Part shown: one piece after another, positions 10,205-18,380 of the stretch | Numbering within the stretch: position 1 is the stretch's first letter | Layout: every line of letters starts with the position of its first letter | Assembly: GCA_012514145.1 (NCBI GenBank) | Contig: JAAZAV010000066.1 | Coordinates: 1 to 61,754 of the forward strand | Length of the DNA stretch: 61,754 nucleotides | Direction: 5' to 3' | DNA from: Clostridiales bacterium | Lineage (GTDB): Bacteria > Bacillota > Clostridia > Oscillospirales > CAG-272 | Translations under genes and position numbers: made by a program | Notes under the pieces: model-generated | Seen by the model: only the letters and a program-made list of their open reading frames with translations | Told to the model about the DNA's origin: nothing | Database searches by the model: none

Positions 10205-11572
10205 TTAACGCAGTACGCAGCCGCCGAGATTTATGGGCGGGCCGGCAAGGTTCTGACTGAACTCGCCGTTCACCTTATCGCCGGCGAATTTCAGGTTGAG
10301 TTTCTGAACATAGGCGTTGCGGGTACATGCCATTAGCAGCTCAAAAGTATGGTCATTCCACCAGCCGATAGTTGCGGCGATATGCGGGGTGAGCATAATT
10401 CGGAATGGAACCGACAGCGGAGTATCAACGCCGAGGTCGTTTTCAATCCATTCGCAGCTCCCAGCCCTTATCGTGCGCTCCTCGCCTTTGATTGTCAGGG
10501 TGATTTTGTCGGCGGAATCCACACGTATGCCGTTTATGTCGAGGGGATTGTGGAAGAGCTGATAAGGACGACCTATAAGGGCATCCCTTGGCTGTGAATT
10601 TGCATCGCTGTTTACCGTGGGCAATGAACGGCTGAGCACCAGCGTGTCGCCGCTGGAGCATTTTTCATCATTCAGCACGGGCAGCAGAATCTCCCATATA
10701 GCAGTCATAACTGCCTGCATATCGTGGGTTCCCGAGGTGATAGCCATGACGGCATTCTGCTCCGGCATTACCAGCACATATTGGCCGAAGGCGCCGTCGC
10801 CCCGATATGTACCCCGAGGCTGACAAATCCAGAACTGCCAGCCGTAGCCGCAGGCCCAGTCACCTCCGCCGACACTGTAAGTCTGCCTGGAGGTTGCGGT
10901 GTCGATGAGCTTCGGGTCAAGCAGCTGCTCGCCGTTCCAGGAACCGCGATTCAGCAGGAACTGACCGAACAGGGCGATATCCTCGGTTTTGATATTGAAG
11001 CCGAAGCCGCCGTAGGGTATGCCCCGAGGACAGCTCTCCCACCAGACATCTTTTGATATGCCAATCTTGTCGAAGAGCCGGGGGCGCAGATACTCAAATA
11101 CCGGCAGTCCGGTGACCTTTTTCACAACAGCCGAGACCATATATGTGGAAGGGGTGTTGTAGAGGAAATATTCGCCCGGCTCTTTCTTCAGCTCGGAGGT
11201 CATGAAGGCAGAAACGCCGTCCTCACATCCGAACACAGCGTCCGGCTCGGACTCGTGACCGGTTGTCATTGTGAGCAGATGGCGGACTTTCAGCTTCTTC
11301 ATGCGCTCGCATGTAATGTAACCCGGGAAAATGTCTGTTAAAAGGTCATCCGGCGACAGCAGACCTTCCTGCATGGCGAAGAGGGAACCCACCGAGGTGA
11401 AGGACTTGCTCAGCGAATTTAGCATATGATTGTATTCGGGGCGGTATGGCTTCCAAAAGCATTCGGCGGCTTTATCGCCGTCCTTCATAAGTATTACGGA
11501 ATGCAAGCCGTAATTCTTTTCTACAGCCCTGTCAATGAATTTTGTAAATGCGTCTCTGATTTTCTGTGACAT
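10205..11572 (-). CDS. Serine hydrolase, beta-lactamase/DD-peptidase family
   Basis: A 455-residue member of the class C beta-lactamase-like family (PF00144 type). The active serine motif is S53-L-S-K56 within MLNSLSKSFTSVG. FLYNTPSTYMVSAV near residue 138 is in the place of the second catalytic motif, with Tyr followed by Asn. There is no signal peptide, which suggests a cytoplasmic enzyme. I chose ATG 11572 because AGGAAGGA lies just upstream; the longer frame would overlap dppA. It lies 34 bases after dppA on the same strand, so both may act on D-amino-acid peptides. Family members also include esterases. Confidence 0.83.
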   Translation of the reverse strand: MSQKIRDAFTKFIDRAVEKNYGLHSVILMKDGDKAAECFWKPYRPEYNHMLNSLSKSFTSVGSLFAMQEGLLSPDDLLTDIFPGYITCERMKKLKVRHLLTMTTGHESEPDAVFGCEDGVSAFMTSELKKEPGEYFLYNTPSTYMVSAVVKKVTGLPVFEYLRPRLFDKIGISKDVWWESCPRGIPYGGFGFNIKTEDIALFGQFLLNRGSWNGEQLLDPKLIDTATSRQTYSVGGGDWACGYGWQFWICQPRGTYRGDGAFGQYVLVMPEQNAVMAITSGTHDMQAVMTAIWEILLPVLNDEKCSSGDTLVLSRSLPTVNSDANSQPRDALIGRPYQLFHNPLDINGIRVDSADKITLTIKGEERTIRAGSCEWIENDLGVDTPLSVPFRIMLTPHIAATIGWWNDHTFELLMACTRNAYVQKLNLKFAGDKVNGEFSQNLAGPPINLGGCVLR

Positions 11573-11606
11573 TCGTTTTCCTTCCTGATAATATGATTTA
11601 ATAATG

Positions 11607-12392
11607 TCAGACGAGCAGCAACGCGGTTTCAACCTTGTCAGCCGTAACCTCGTATGTGCGTCCGTCGATAATCTTTAAATAATCCCTGCCGTTTGAAAAG
11701 GGCAGCCGTCCCCGTTCGACCAGCTCGCAGCGCAGTGTGACCGGCGTTTCCACCGTGAACGGTTTCATCTTGTCAATGTTTTTGACTGCCGCAATAGCCT
11801 TCTCGCGCAGGAGCGCGTATGCCTTTTGGGGCGGCAGCAGCTCGGCGCCGTTCCAGGTTATGCCTCTCTTGACCTGTGCGAACTCGGCCCAGGGCAGGAA
11901 CTCGGAAACTTCGGCTCTGAGCTTGTCGTCTCCGCTTACCATTATAACCGGAACACCGTACTCACCGGCGATAGCCGCGTCGACGCGGGCTTCACCGGCT
12001 TTCACACCGTTGAGCCACCAGTTCTGAATATTGGCAGAGCTCCAGGTGTGCTCCAGGTGCCCCTCCGGCGTACCCGCCATGGGATGATAACCCATGAGAA
12101 TTACGCCATCGGTGCCTTCAAAGTCGAACAAACGCTGAGCGCCGATATAGCCGCTGATGACCGCGTCGACCGCCGGGGATATTTTTTCCCAGTAGACATT
12201 GTTTGCGCCGCTGTGACAGTCGCGGACAATAACCTCGTCAACCTCTGCCTCCTTCAGCGCTTCGGCTACAACGTTTATGTCCTTAGTCATGAAATTGCGG
12301 CCTTCGGCATAGCGGGAAGTGCCGTCTGTCACCTGATCGCGGCAGTAGATGCCCGATATACCCTCAAGATCCACCATAAGCAGTATCTTCAT
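11607..12392 (-). CDS. dppA: M55 family D-aminopeptidase
   Basis: Zinc peptidase that removes D-amino acids, typically D-Ala, from short peptides. The 261 residues match DppA. Visible family stretches are MKILLMVDLEGISGI (metal-binding Asp and Glu), VRDCHSGANNVYW, GYHPMAGTPEGHLEHT and VSGDDKL. ATG 12392 follows AGGAGGT with good spacing; the longer open frame adds residues with no family resemblance. It is the first gene of a pair with the serine hydrolase. In Bacillus dppA sits with dipeptide permeases, but none is seen here. Confidence 0.92.
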   Translation of the reverse strand: MKILLMVDLEGISGIYCRDQVTDGTSRYAEGRNFMTKDINVVAEALKEAEVDEVIVRDCHSGANNVYWEKISPAVDAVISGYIGAQRLFDFEGTDGVILMGYHPMAGTPEGHLEHTWSSANIQNWWLNGVKAGEARVDAAIAGEYGVPVIMVSGDDKLRAEVSEFLPWAEFAQVKRGITWNGAELLPPQKAYALLREKAIAAVKNIDKMKPFTVETPVTLRCELVERGRLPFSNGRDYLKIIDGRTYEVTADKVETALLLV

Positions 12393-12500
12393 ATAAATTA
12401 CCTCCTGTCTGAGTATACATAAATTATAACCTTCTGTTCCTGCTCTGTCAAGTGCCATCGAACCGAGTTTGCCGGTACAAATGTTTCGCTGCGGCAGCTC

Positions 12501-12529
12501 TTGACCTTTTCCACTGGATGTGATAAACT
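12501..12529 (+). promoter_or_regulatory. Promoter of GH4 gene
   Basis: TTGACC (12501-12506), a 17-base spacer ending in TGA, and TAAACT (12524-12529). The TG one base before the -10 box makes it an extended -10 promoter. Confidence 0.7.
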
Positions 12530-12580
12530 TATTTTTAAGAAATACACAACCATATCAATCGTCAGGAGCGCATTAGTAAT

Positions 12581-13870
12581 ATGAAGAAAATAGTAATGAT
12601 CGGAGCGGGGAGCGCTACCTTCTCGGTGCCGCTGATAAACGACCTGTCGCTGACCCCCGAACTTTCCGACAGCCACGTGGTGCTGGTGGATATCGACGAG
12701 AAACGGCTTGCCACGGCGGGCAATCTCGCCGGAAGACTGGTAGCTGAGCGGAACAGCCCCCTCACCTTCTCCACAGAACTTGACAGAGAGAAGGCGCTGG
12801 AGGGCGCCGACTTCGTACTCAACGCGGCGCAGATAGGCGGTCACTCTTACGCCGAGGCGAATCGTCAGTTAGGTACCGACCACGGCTATTATCGCGGCAA
12901 CTGGCTGCACTACATGCGTCAGATGTGCTTCTTCTGGGAGCTGGCGGGGGATATCGAGCGCATCTGTCCCGACGCCTGGACTATCCAATCGGCGAATCCG
13001 GTGTTCGAGGGCGGCACCCTCATCGCACGTACCCGCAAGGTGAAGCATATCGCGCTCTGCCACGGTCATTACGGCTACAAATATCTCTGTACCGCTCTGG
13101 GCTATGACCCCGAGGAATGCGAGGCACACGCGGTTGGTTTCAACCACTGGATATGGCTGTCGGCACTGAGATACGGCGAGACTGACCTGCTTCCCATCAT
13201 GGACGCTAAAATCCGTTCGGGCGAGCTTAAGCTGTCTCCGGCGGTTCGTGAGCAGTATCTTCACTACGGGATGATGCCCATCGGCGACACTCCCCGCATG
13301 TGCGCATGGTGGATGCACATCGACTTCGAGACCAAACAGAAGTGGTTCGGCGAGGACGGCGGCATGGATTCCCATGTGGGCTGGGCGAAATATCTGAACC
13401 GTCTTGCCGAGAACAACGCCAAGCTGGACTCTCTTGCATCTGACCCCAAAGCGAGAGTGTCGGACGAGTTCAAGCCCACCCGTTCCGCCGAACAGGTTGT
13501 GCCTATCATCAACTCGCTTGTCAACAATGTCAAGGGCACCTATCAGGTTAATATTCCCAACGAAGGGCATATCATCAAAGGCATACCCGAGGATGTCTGC
13601 GTGGAATGTCAGGCTAATATCGATATACTCGGCGTTCATCCCATAAGCGAACCGCCCTTCGGCAAGGATATAATGATAAAGGCTATTCTGCCCCGCTGGA
13701 CATATATGGAGCTTATGGTAGAGTCGGTACGCCTCCACGACCGCACTCTGCTGCTTGAATACATGCTCCGCGACCCGCGCACCGCAAGCTATGACCAGGC
13801 GAAAAACTTCATAGATGCCTGGTTTGCCATGCCCGGAAACGAGTATATGAGGGACTGGTTTGGTAAGTAA
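12581..13870 (+). CDS. Glycoside hydrolase family 4 (alpha-glycosidase type)
   Basis: Cytoplasmic NAD- and manganese-dependent glycosidase. The 429 residues include the dinucleotide-binding opening KIVMIGAGSATFSVPLI, IQSANPV, and the metal ligands Cys160-His161 (CHGHYG) and His189 (GFNHW). The 29-residue gap between Cys and His equals that in the Thermotoga enzyme AglA (Cys174/His203). GH4 includes alpha-glucosidases, alpha-galactosidases and alpha-glucuronidases; the Cys-His pair favours one of these over the 6-phospho group, but the substrate is not resolved. The gene stands alone between its own promoter and a terminator. Confidence 0.9.
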   Translation: MKKIVMIGAGSATFSVPLINDLSLTPELSDSHVVLVDIDEKRLATAGNLAGRLVAERNSPLTFSTELDREKALEGADFVLNAAQIGGHSYAEANRQLGTDHGYYRGNWLHYMRQMCFFWELAGDIERICPDAWTIQSANPVFEGGTLIARTRKVKHIALCHGHYGYKYLCTALGYDPEECEAHAVGFNHWIWLSALRYGETDLLPIMDAKIRSGELKLSPAVREQYLHYGMMPIGDTPRMCAWWMHIDFETKQKWFGEDGGMDSHVGWAKYLNRLAENNAKLDSLASDPKARVSDEFKPTRSAEQVVPIINSLVNNVKGTYQVNIPNEGHIIKGIPEDVCVECQANIDILGVHPISEPPFGKDIMIKAILPRWTYMELMVESVRLHDRTLLLEYMLRDPRTASYDQAKNFIDAWFAMPGNEYMRDWFGK

Positions 13871-13906
13871 ATAGGTTCATGCCAAACACATAACCGAATA
13901 AACAGC

Positions 13907-13943
13907 AAACGCACCTCACCGGATGAACAGTGAGGTGCGTTTT
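13907..13943. terminator. Bidirectional terminator
   Basis: AAACGCACCTCAC pairs with GTGAGGTGCGTTT around cggatgaaca. T-rich flanks occur on both strands. It separates the convergent GH4 and Gfo/Idh/MocA genes. Confidence 0.87.
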
Positions 13944-13959
13944 GTATCGGGTTAAAACA

Positions 13960-15009
13960 TCAGAAGCCGCGCCGATCGCCGGGATCGGATGAGACGAAAT
14001 CCCAGGGTTCGGTCAAGCCCAGACCGCTCAGGTCTGCGACAAAATCGTTCTCTTCGGCGTTGTAGAGCCGCCAGATTACGCGAAGTCCCTGCAGACTCTC
14101 GGGTACGCCGGTAATCGGCTTGGTGCCGTTTGCGATGCAGTCGGCGAAATGACCCACTTCATACTGAGTATGCTTGCCCATGCGGTACTCAAAGACAACC
14201 TCGGGCGCCTTGCCGGGGAGATGGCGATAGAGTTTGCCCTCGGAGAGAGCCGCCTCCAGCATTCCGCCGGTGCAGTGGGCGTGAATCGAGTATTTCAGAC
14301 GGGAGCCGTGTGCACCCCAGGTTCCGAAGTGATAGCCGATGGCGCCGTTTTCGAAAAGAATCGAAACATTGCTGGTGCCTTCCTTCTCCATCCAGGGGGT
14401 ACCGAAGTTTGTGCCGGTGTGGGTACCCTTTACCGGGTTGCCCATGAACCAAAGCAGAAGGTCGATATAGTGACAGCCGTGACTGAACAGCTGTCCGCCG
14501 CCGATAGTGGCTGCAAGAGACGCCCAGTGATCGATGGGGTAGCGGGTCAGCTGCTCGGTCCATATTGACATCTGGAAGCACGGACCGTATTCGCCCGAAT
14601 CTAACATCTCCTTCAGCTTCAGCACCATAGGATTAAAGCGCATACAGTAGGCGGTCATGAGGGTCAGTCCCTTGGACTGGGCAATATGCGCCAGCTCGAG
14701 ACACTGCTCCTCCGTATTGCAGAAGGGTTTTTCCATGAGCACATGCTTGCCCGCCTCGAGACATTCGCGGCCGATGCCGTAATGCAGATGATGGGGCACC
14801 ACAAGCAGACAGGCGTCCACCTTGTCTAGCATGTCGCGGAAATCCGTGTAGGCATATTCCGCACCGTAAATTTCGGCGGCGCGATCAGCGCGCTCCTTAA
14901 TTATGTCGGCGGTAGCGACGACCTTGACATTATCAAGCTCCGAGAGACCGCTCTCATGAACCTTCTCCATTCCGCCGCAGCCTATAACGCCGAGTTTCAG
15001 TTTATCCAT
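13960..15009 (-). CDS. Gfo/Idh/MocA family oxidoreductase
   Basis: NAD(P)-dependent sugar or inositol dehydrogenase-like protein of 349 residues. The N-terminal Rossmann fold opens with KLGVIGCGGMEKVHESGL. The family EKP motif is in HVLMEKPFCNTEEQ. The C-terminal domain has GGGQLFSHGCHYIDLLLW, where His residues probably help catalysis. GGAGG lies at a good distance before the ATG. It is transcribed toward GH4 and may act on a sugar released by it, but that is only positional. A second family member is at 38420-39739. Confidence 0.9.
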   Translation of the reverse strand: MDKLKLGVIGCGGMEKVHESGLSELDNVKVVATADIIKERADRAAEIYGAEYAYTDFRDMLDKVDACLLVVPHHLHYGIGRECLEAGKHVLMEKPFCNTEEQCLELAHIAQSKGLTLMTAYCMRFNPMVLKLKEMLDSGEYGPCFQMSIWTEQLTRYPIDHWASLAATIGGGQLFSHGCHYIDLLLWFMGNPVKGTHTGTNFGTPWMEKEGTSNVSILFENGAIGYHFGTWGAHGSRLKYSIHAHCTGGMLEAALSEGKLYRHLPGKAPEVVFEYRMGKHTQYEVGHFADCIANGTKPITGVPESLQGLRVIWRLYNAEENDFVADLSGLGLTEPWDFVSSDPGDRRGF

Positions 15010-15091
15010 TTTTTGCAGACCTCCATTTATTACTTAAATATATTATACCATCCGGTAAAGCCATGTCAACTGTAAAAAGAGCGAATTGTTC

Positions 15092-15124
15092 ACAAAAAGA
15101 GAGACCCGCCGTGAAGCGAGTCTC
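15092..15124 (-). terminator. Terminator of the ABC/DUF1854 operon
   Basis: On the minus strand GAGACTCGC pairs with GCGGGTCTC and is followed by TCTTTTT. It lies just after the stop codon of the last ABC gene. Confidence 0.82.
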
Positions 15125-15134
15125 AAATGCAGTG

Positions 15135-17354
15135 TTATTTCTTTGCCACGATTTCGTGAGCCATCTTGCGCTGAGCCATAACCAGCTTGTAGTAGATACC
15201 CTTATTTTCAAGCAGCTCGGCGTGAGTACCGAATTCCGCCACCTTGCCCTTATCAAGAACAAGGAGCTTGTCAGCGTTGCGCAGGGTAGACAGACGATGC
15301 GCTATTGCGAGGGTGGTACGACCCTCTGTCAGCTTGTTGAGGGCGTCCTGAATCAGCTTCTCTGTTTCTGTGTCAAGAGCAGCGGTTGCCTCGTCAAGAA
15401 TAAGAATCCGGGGGTTGTGTATAATCGCGCGTGCTATGGCGATACGCTGACGCTCACCGCCCGACATCGAGTAACCCTTTTCGCCGACCATAGTGTTGTA
15501 GCCTTCCGGCAGGCTCAGAATGAAGTCGTGAGCGTTTGCGGTACGTGCGGCGGCGATAACCTCCTCGTCGGTGGCATAAGGCTTCGAGTAGCGGATATTG
15601 TCACGTACGGTTCCCGAGAAGAGGAAGGTCTCCTGCAGCACGACGCCCATCTGAGAGCGGAGCGCGTTCTGCGAGATGTCTCTGATATCGACCTCATCTA
15701 TATAGATATTGCCTTCATTCACATCGTAGAGGCGCATGATAAGGTTGATCAAAGTGGTCTTGCCCGAGCCGGAGTGACCGACAATACCGATCATCTCACC
15801 CGGTTCTATGCGGAGACTGACATTTTCGAGAACGGGGTTGTAGCTGTTGTAGCCGAAGGTAATGTTGTCGATTACGATCTCACCTTCGATTTTAATATCG
15901 AGGGGGAGTCCGATATCCTGAACCTCCGGGTTCTCCTCGAGTATCTCGAATACCTTGGAAGATGAGGTAAGGAAAGCGGAGATGTTTCTCGGAATGAAGG
16001 TGAAATAGAGCAGCGGGCCGTAGATGATGTTGGCGTAGGAGTTGAACTGATGGAGTTCACCGATACGCATTGCGCCGTCAAACACCAGGAGGTTACCGAA
16101 CAGAAGGATAAGATAGCTGCCGAATCGAATCATGAAACCGAGCAGCGGGAACACGGTATCGAATACCTTTGCGTTATCCTCGCTCTGACGGGAGTGACGG
16201 ATGCTGGACTCTTTGAAGCGTTCAACCTCGCGCTCCTCCTGACCGAAACACTTAACCACGCGGATACCGTTGAGGATATCCTGTAGCAGATAGCCGGTAC
16301 GGGTTCCCAGCACCCAGACCTTTATATTGCGGCGCTGGACGAAAGCCCAGAATTTGGAGATAAGCCAGATAACCAGCGGGATCGGAACGAACACGAATAG
16401 ACACATTTTCCAGTTCATGAAGAGCAGCACGGGCAGCGCTACAACGAATGAGAAGAACTGGATAAAGTAGCTGGGCAGGGAAGAAGTCACAAAGCCCTGC
16501 ATTACCGATGTGTCGCCGTTTACACGTCCCATCAGGTCGCCGGTAGTGCGGCGCTGAATTGAGGATATGGACAGCGACTGGATTTTTTCGTAAAGCAGCG
16601 TTTTAAGCATCAGGGTGAAGCGGTTGCCCACGATGGCGGACATACGTCCCTGAATGACCGACAGCGCCCGGTGAAGCAGGTCTATGCTGACGATCGCGAG
16701 AACTACCAGCAGGAAGCCGCTCTTGTCGGAGCCGGTTGCGGTAATATAGTCGTCGACCGCGATAGCTTCGATCTTCGGTACCACAAACTGGAATACAACC
16801 GTGAACACCGATACGAAGAAGGGGAAGAACATCATCAGGCGCAGACCCTTGGTCATTGCCCAGAGTTTCTTGTAAACCTCCAGCTTGTCCATACAGAAGG
16901 GACAGATGGTGGTGTTGCTAATGAACGGGCGTCCGCACTTTGGACAGAAACGCTCGGGGGTTTCGTTTGTAATCGGAACGAATTCCTTGACTCCCTTTTT
17001 GGCTTCTTCGTTGAGAATCTCACAGGCTTTTACAATGACCGCATAGCGCGGAAGGTTGCGTCCCGAGACGAACTGACATATCAGTGTGGAACTTCCGTTA
17101 ACCGTGGCGTAGAAGCCGCAGCTTCCGTACATAACCTCGGTTTTAAAGCCTTCCGAGCCGATAATCGGCCACTCACCTAACAGTTCGCCGTTGTATAGCT
17201 TGTACATCTTCTTGTTCGTAAAGGCCATGTAGCCTTCGACGAACTTGTCGTTCAGTATATTGAATGGAAGACAGTACATCAGGGTTTCATCACTGCCGGC
17301 CGCAGCCTCGTATGCCTGCTTATCGGCCTGGGGCAGATCGAACATCAATCGCAT
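15135..17354 (-). CDS. ABC exporter half-transporter with N-terminal zinc ribbon (operon gene 3)
   Basis: A membrane ABC transporter of 739-743 residues with fused permease and ATPase. Residues about 35-130 form a soluble beta-rich domain resembling bacterial PH-like domains (inference). A zinc ribbon follows (Cys141, 144, 155, 158 on the longer form), then six predicted membrane helices. The ATPase has GIVGHSGSGKTT (near 530), SMSGGERQR and ILILDEATAALD. Exporters of this type normally lack the N-terminal part. Start: GTG 17366 lies directly after a perfect hairpin; ATG 17354 is about 12 bases past it and is preferred. Its partner is probably the 802-residue ABC protein of the same operon. 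Confidence 0.88.
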   Translation of the reverse strand: MRLMFDLPQADKQAYEAAAGSDETLMYCLPFNILNDKFVEGYMAFTNKKMYKLYNGELLGEWPIIGSEGFKTEVMYGSCGFYATVNGSSTLICQFVSGRNLPRYAVIVKACEILNEEAKKGVKEFVPITNETPERFCPKCGRPFISNTTICPFCMDKLEVYKKLWAMTKGLRLMMFFPFFVSVFTVVFQFVVPKIEAIAVDDYITATGSDKSGFLLVVLAIVSIDLLHRALSVIQGRMSAIVGNRFTLMLKTLLYEKIQSLSISSIQRRTTGDLMGRVNGDTSVMQGFVTSSLPSYFIQFFSFVVALPVLLFMNWKMCLFVFVPIPLVIWLISKFWAFVQRRNIKVWVLGTRTGYLLQDILNGIRVVKCFGQEEREVERFKESSIRHSRQSEDNAKVFDTVFPLLGFMIRFGSYLILLFGNLLVFDGAMRIGELHQFNSYANIIYGPLLYFTFIPRNISAFLTSSSKVFEILEENPEVQDIGLPLDIKIEGEIVIDNITFGYNSYNPVLENVSLRIEPGEMIGIVGHSGSGKTTLINLIMRLYDVNEGNIYIDEVDIRDISQNALRSQMGVVLQETFLFSGTVRDNIRYSKPYATDEEVIAAARTANAHDFILSLPEGYNTMVGEKGYSMSGGERQRIAIARAIIHNPRILILDEATAALDTETEKLIQDALNKLTEGRTTLAIAHRLSTLRNADKLLVLDKGKVAEFGTHAELLENKGIYYKLVMAQRKMAHEIVAKK

Positions 17355-17366
17355 AACTGATGTCAC

Positions 17367-17396
17367 GGCTTTCGATTAATGAAAGCCTCCTCCTTT
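17367..17396 (-). promoter_or_regulatory. Ribosome site followed by a perfect hairpin
   Basis: On the minus strand AAAGGAGGA (17396-17388) is followed at once by GGCTTTC-attaatc-GAAAGCC (17387-17367) and then directly by GTG (17366-17364), with ATG at 17354. Linear spacing from the SD to either start is far too long; folding the 7-bp hairpin would bring it close. See the findings. Confidence 0.65.
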
Positions 17397-17446
17397 CGGG
17401 ATAATGGCTTCCCACACCGTGAAACGGCGGGGTACGGGCGTATGGC

Positions 17447-18322
17447 TTACAGGTATACTTCGATTCTTTTGTAGCTCGCTGGATCGAGCTGCTGGGGGTC
17501 GGATATCTCGAAGCAGTTGCCGTCGATGTCGGTGATGATTATTCTGCCGTCCTCGAGAACCCGGATGTTTGAGAAGGGGTTGTTCAGGATGAAGGTGACC
17601 ATACCCGCAGAGGTCTCGGCGTCCCAGTAGTAGTAACCGAACTTCTCCTTCATCGATATAATCTTTGTGATCTGAGGAGAGAAGTATCTGCGTTCCAGCT
17701 CCTCATTTATGATGGCTTGAGTCTCTTTGTCGAAGTCGTCCATGTAGCGAATCATGCCGATTTCCTTGCCGCGGCCCATCTGACGGGTGTTCGGCTCGCG
17801 AACCGAAAGGAACTCTTCAGGATTGGTAATCGGGAAGGCGCGGACTACAACCACGCGCTCAAATTTCTCCTGCTTGCCTTCGACATTCAGCTCAAGAGAG
17901 ATAAGTCCGCCCGCCGAACGGGTGAACTTGGCGTTCTCGGGAGTCAGGGGTACCGATTCACGCTGGTTCTCAAGGATGAGGTCGCCCGCGTCGGCTTCTT
18001 CGGCTGCGGCTTCCTTATCGAATTTAGCTTCAAGCGCTTCTGCCTCTGCCTCTTTTTCTGCAGCCGACATCTTCTTTTCGGCATCGGCATCTTTCGCCTT
18101 TTCGGCATCGGCATCTTTCGCCTTTTCGGCATCGGTCTCTTTTGCTTTTTCGGTATCGGCTTCCTTTACCTTTTCGGTATCGGCATCTTTTGTCTTTTCT
18201 ATATCGGCTTCCTTTACCTTTTCGGCATCGGCATCTTTTGCCTTTTCTATATCGGCTTCTTTCGCCGTTTCCTGAATATTCTGCTGAGCCTGATTGTCTA
18301 CAGCCTTCTTTTCATCTGCCAT
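17447..18322 (-). CDS. DUF1854 protein with octapeptide repeats (operon gene 2)
   Basis: A 291-residue protein of unknown function. Residues 22-85 are eight near-perfect repeats of an 8-residue unit, [ED]AD[IAT]EK[AVT]K, then a Glu/Ala/Lys-rich stretch to about 115. This is probably an extended charged helix or coiled coil. Residues about 140-290 match the DUF1854 pattern (RAFPITNPEEFLSVRE, YYWDAETSAG, IIITDIDGNCFEI). There is no signal peptide or membrane segment, so it should be cytoplasmic. From memory, DUF1854 genes in proteobacteria lie beside an ABC transporter near cyanophycin genes; no cyanophycin gene is seen here. The position between two ABC genes suggests it works with the transporter. 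Confidence 0.85.
   Translation of the reverse strand: MADEKKAVDNQAQQNIQETAKEADIEKAKDADAEKVKEADIEKTKDADTEKVKEADTEKAKETDAEKAKDADAEKAKDADAEKKMSAAEKEAEAEALEAKFDKEAAAEEADAGDLILENQRESVPLTPENAKFTRSAGGLISLELNVEGKQEKFERVVVVRAFPITNPEEFLSVREPNTRQMGRGKEIGMIRYMDDFDKETQAIINEELERRYFSPQITKIISMKEKFGYYYWDAETSAGMVTFILNNPFSNIRVLEDGRIIITDIDGNCFEISDPQQLDPASYKRIEVYL
18068..18259 (-). repeat. 24-bp tandem repeat, eight units, inside the DUF1854 gene
   Basis: Codons 22-85 are eight 24-base units encoding [ED]AD[IAT]EK[AVT]K. On the plus strand the units read as variants of ttttcggcatcggcatctttcgcc. The reading frame is kept throughout, so copy-number change would alter only helix length. Confidence 0.9.
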
Positions 18323-18380
18323 ATCAGTTATACCTCACTTCATGCGCATGTGGTGCGTTTACAGGTTTGTCGGTGTCGGC

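Noticed and set aside
18068-18259. CRISPR array
   Set aside because: Units are contiguous 24-base in-frame coding repeats without unique spacers.
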